A stretch of DNA of 48,548 bases, from NCBI GenBank assembly GCA_017941505.1, contig JAGAWH010000217.1, positions 1 through 48,548 on the forward strand, given 5' to 3'. The notes under the pieces were generated by a model. It did not search any database and was not told the DNA's origin. It saw only the letters and a list, made by a program, of their open reading frames with translations. Origin of the DNA: Faecalicoccus sp. (GTDB lineage: Bacteria > Bacillota_I > Bacilli_A > Erysipelotrichales > Erysipelotrichaceae). Shown one piece after another: positions 48,548 to 48,548 of the stretch. Numbering within the stretch: position 1 is the stretch's first letter; every line of letters begins with the position of its first letter. A program made the position numbers and the translations under genes.

Positions 48548-48548
48548 A

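Overview
The window is a stretch of low-GC Gram-positive chromosome. Gene content and style (AGGAGG-type ribosome sites, surface proteins with N-terminal signal and C-terminal anchor, ChW repeats, VanY peptidases, clostripain, a polyamine transporter with a PotC-PotD fusion) fit a gut or oral Bacillota. I favour the Erysipelotrichia, but that assignment is inference. No rRNA, tRNA or CRISPR array was recognised.

Region 1 (1-8.1 kb) is a defence island. It has a possible inverted relic of a type I specificity gene, hsdR, a 1009-residue GmrSD-like (DUF262/DUF1524/DUF4268) nuclease, and a convergent Fic gene with a coupled small partner behind helically phased operator-like repeats. Region 2 (8.1-15 kb) holds a two-domain Fe-S flavin oxidoreductase divergent from an SDR-MarR operon; an ORF6N/PLD-like gene set between two 105-bp direct repeats; a decayed gene; and an ATC-hydrolase-family/methyltransferase operon with a clear promoter-operator. 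Region 3 (15-23 kb) has a large repetitive surface protein and the polyamine operon (PuuR-like regulator, PotA, PotB, PotC-PotD fusion); PotA carries two Ig-like repeats inside its TOBE domain.

Region 4 (23-31 kb) has a membrane protein, the sstT serine/threonine symporter behind an apparent attenuator with a 9-codon leader peptide, a lipoprotein, and an operon ending in proC, a phosphatase and a ChW-repeat VanY peptidase. Region 5 (31-42 kb) has a GntR regulator, a TetM/EF-G-like GTPase fused to a Rae1/YacP-like NYN nuclease, a second VanY (lipoprotein), a clostripain peptidase, a CTP-transferase/dolichol-kinase-like membrane protein, a ComB-like protein, a second IphP-type phosphatase and an AI-2E-family permease. 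Region 6 (42-48.5 kb) has an orphan LytTR regulator divergent from a heterodimeric ABC exporter, a HAD phosphatase, a GMP synthase lacking its glutaminase domain, and beyond it phased repeats and an XRE regulator that may begin an element integrated next to guaA.

Two architectural themes recur. Four genes (26836, 38018, 42260 minus, 42359) have an extended -10 box whose predicted start of transcription is exactly the A of the ATG, so they look leaderless. Several intrinsic terminators straddle the stop codon of the gene they end, and one also supplies the -35 box of the next gene.
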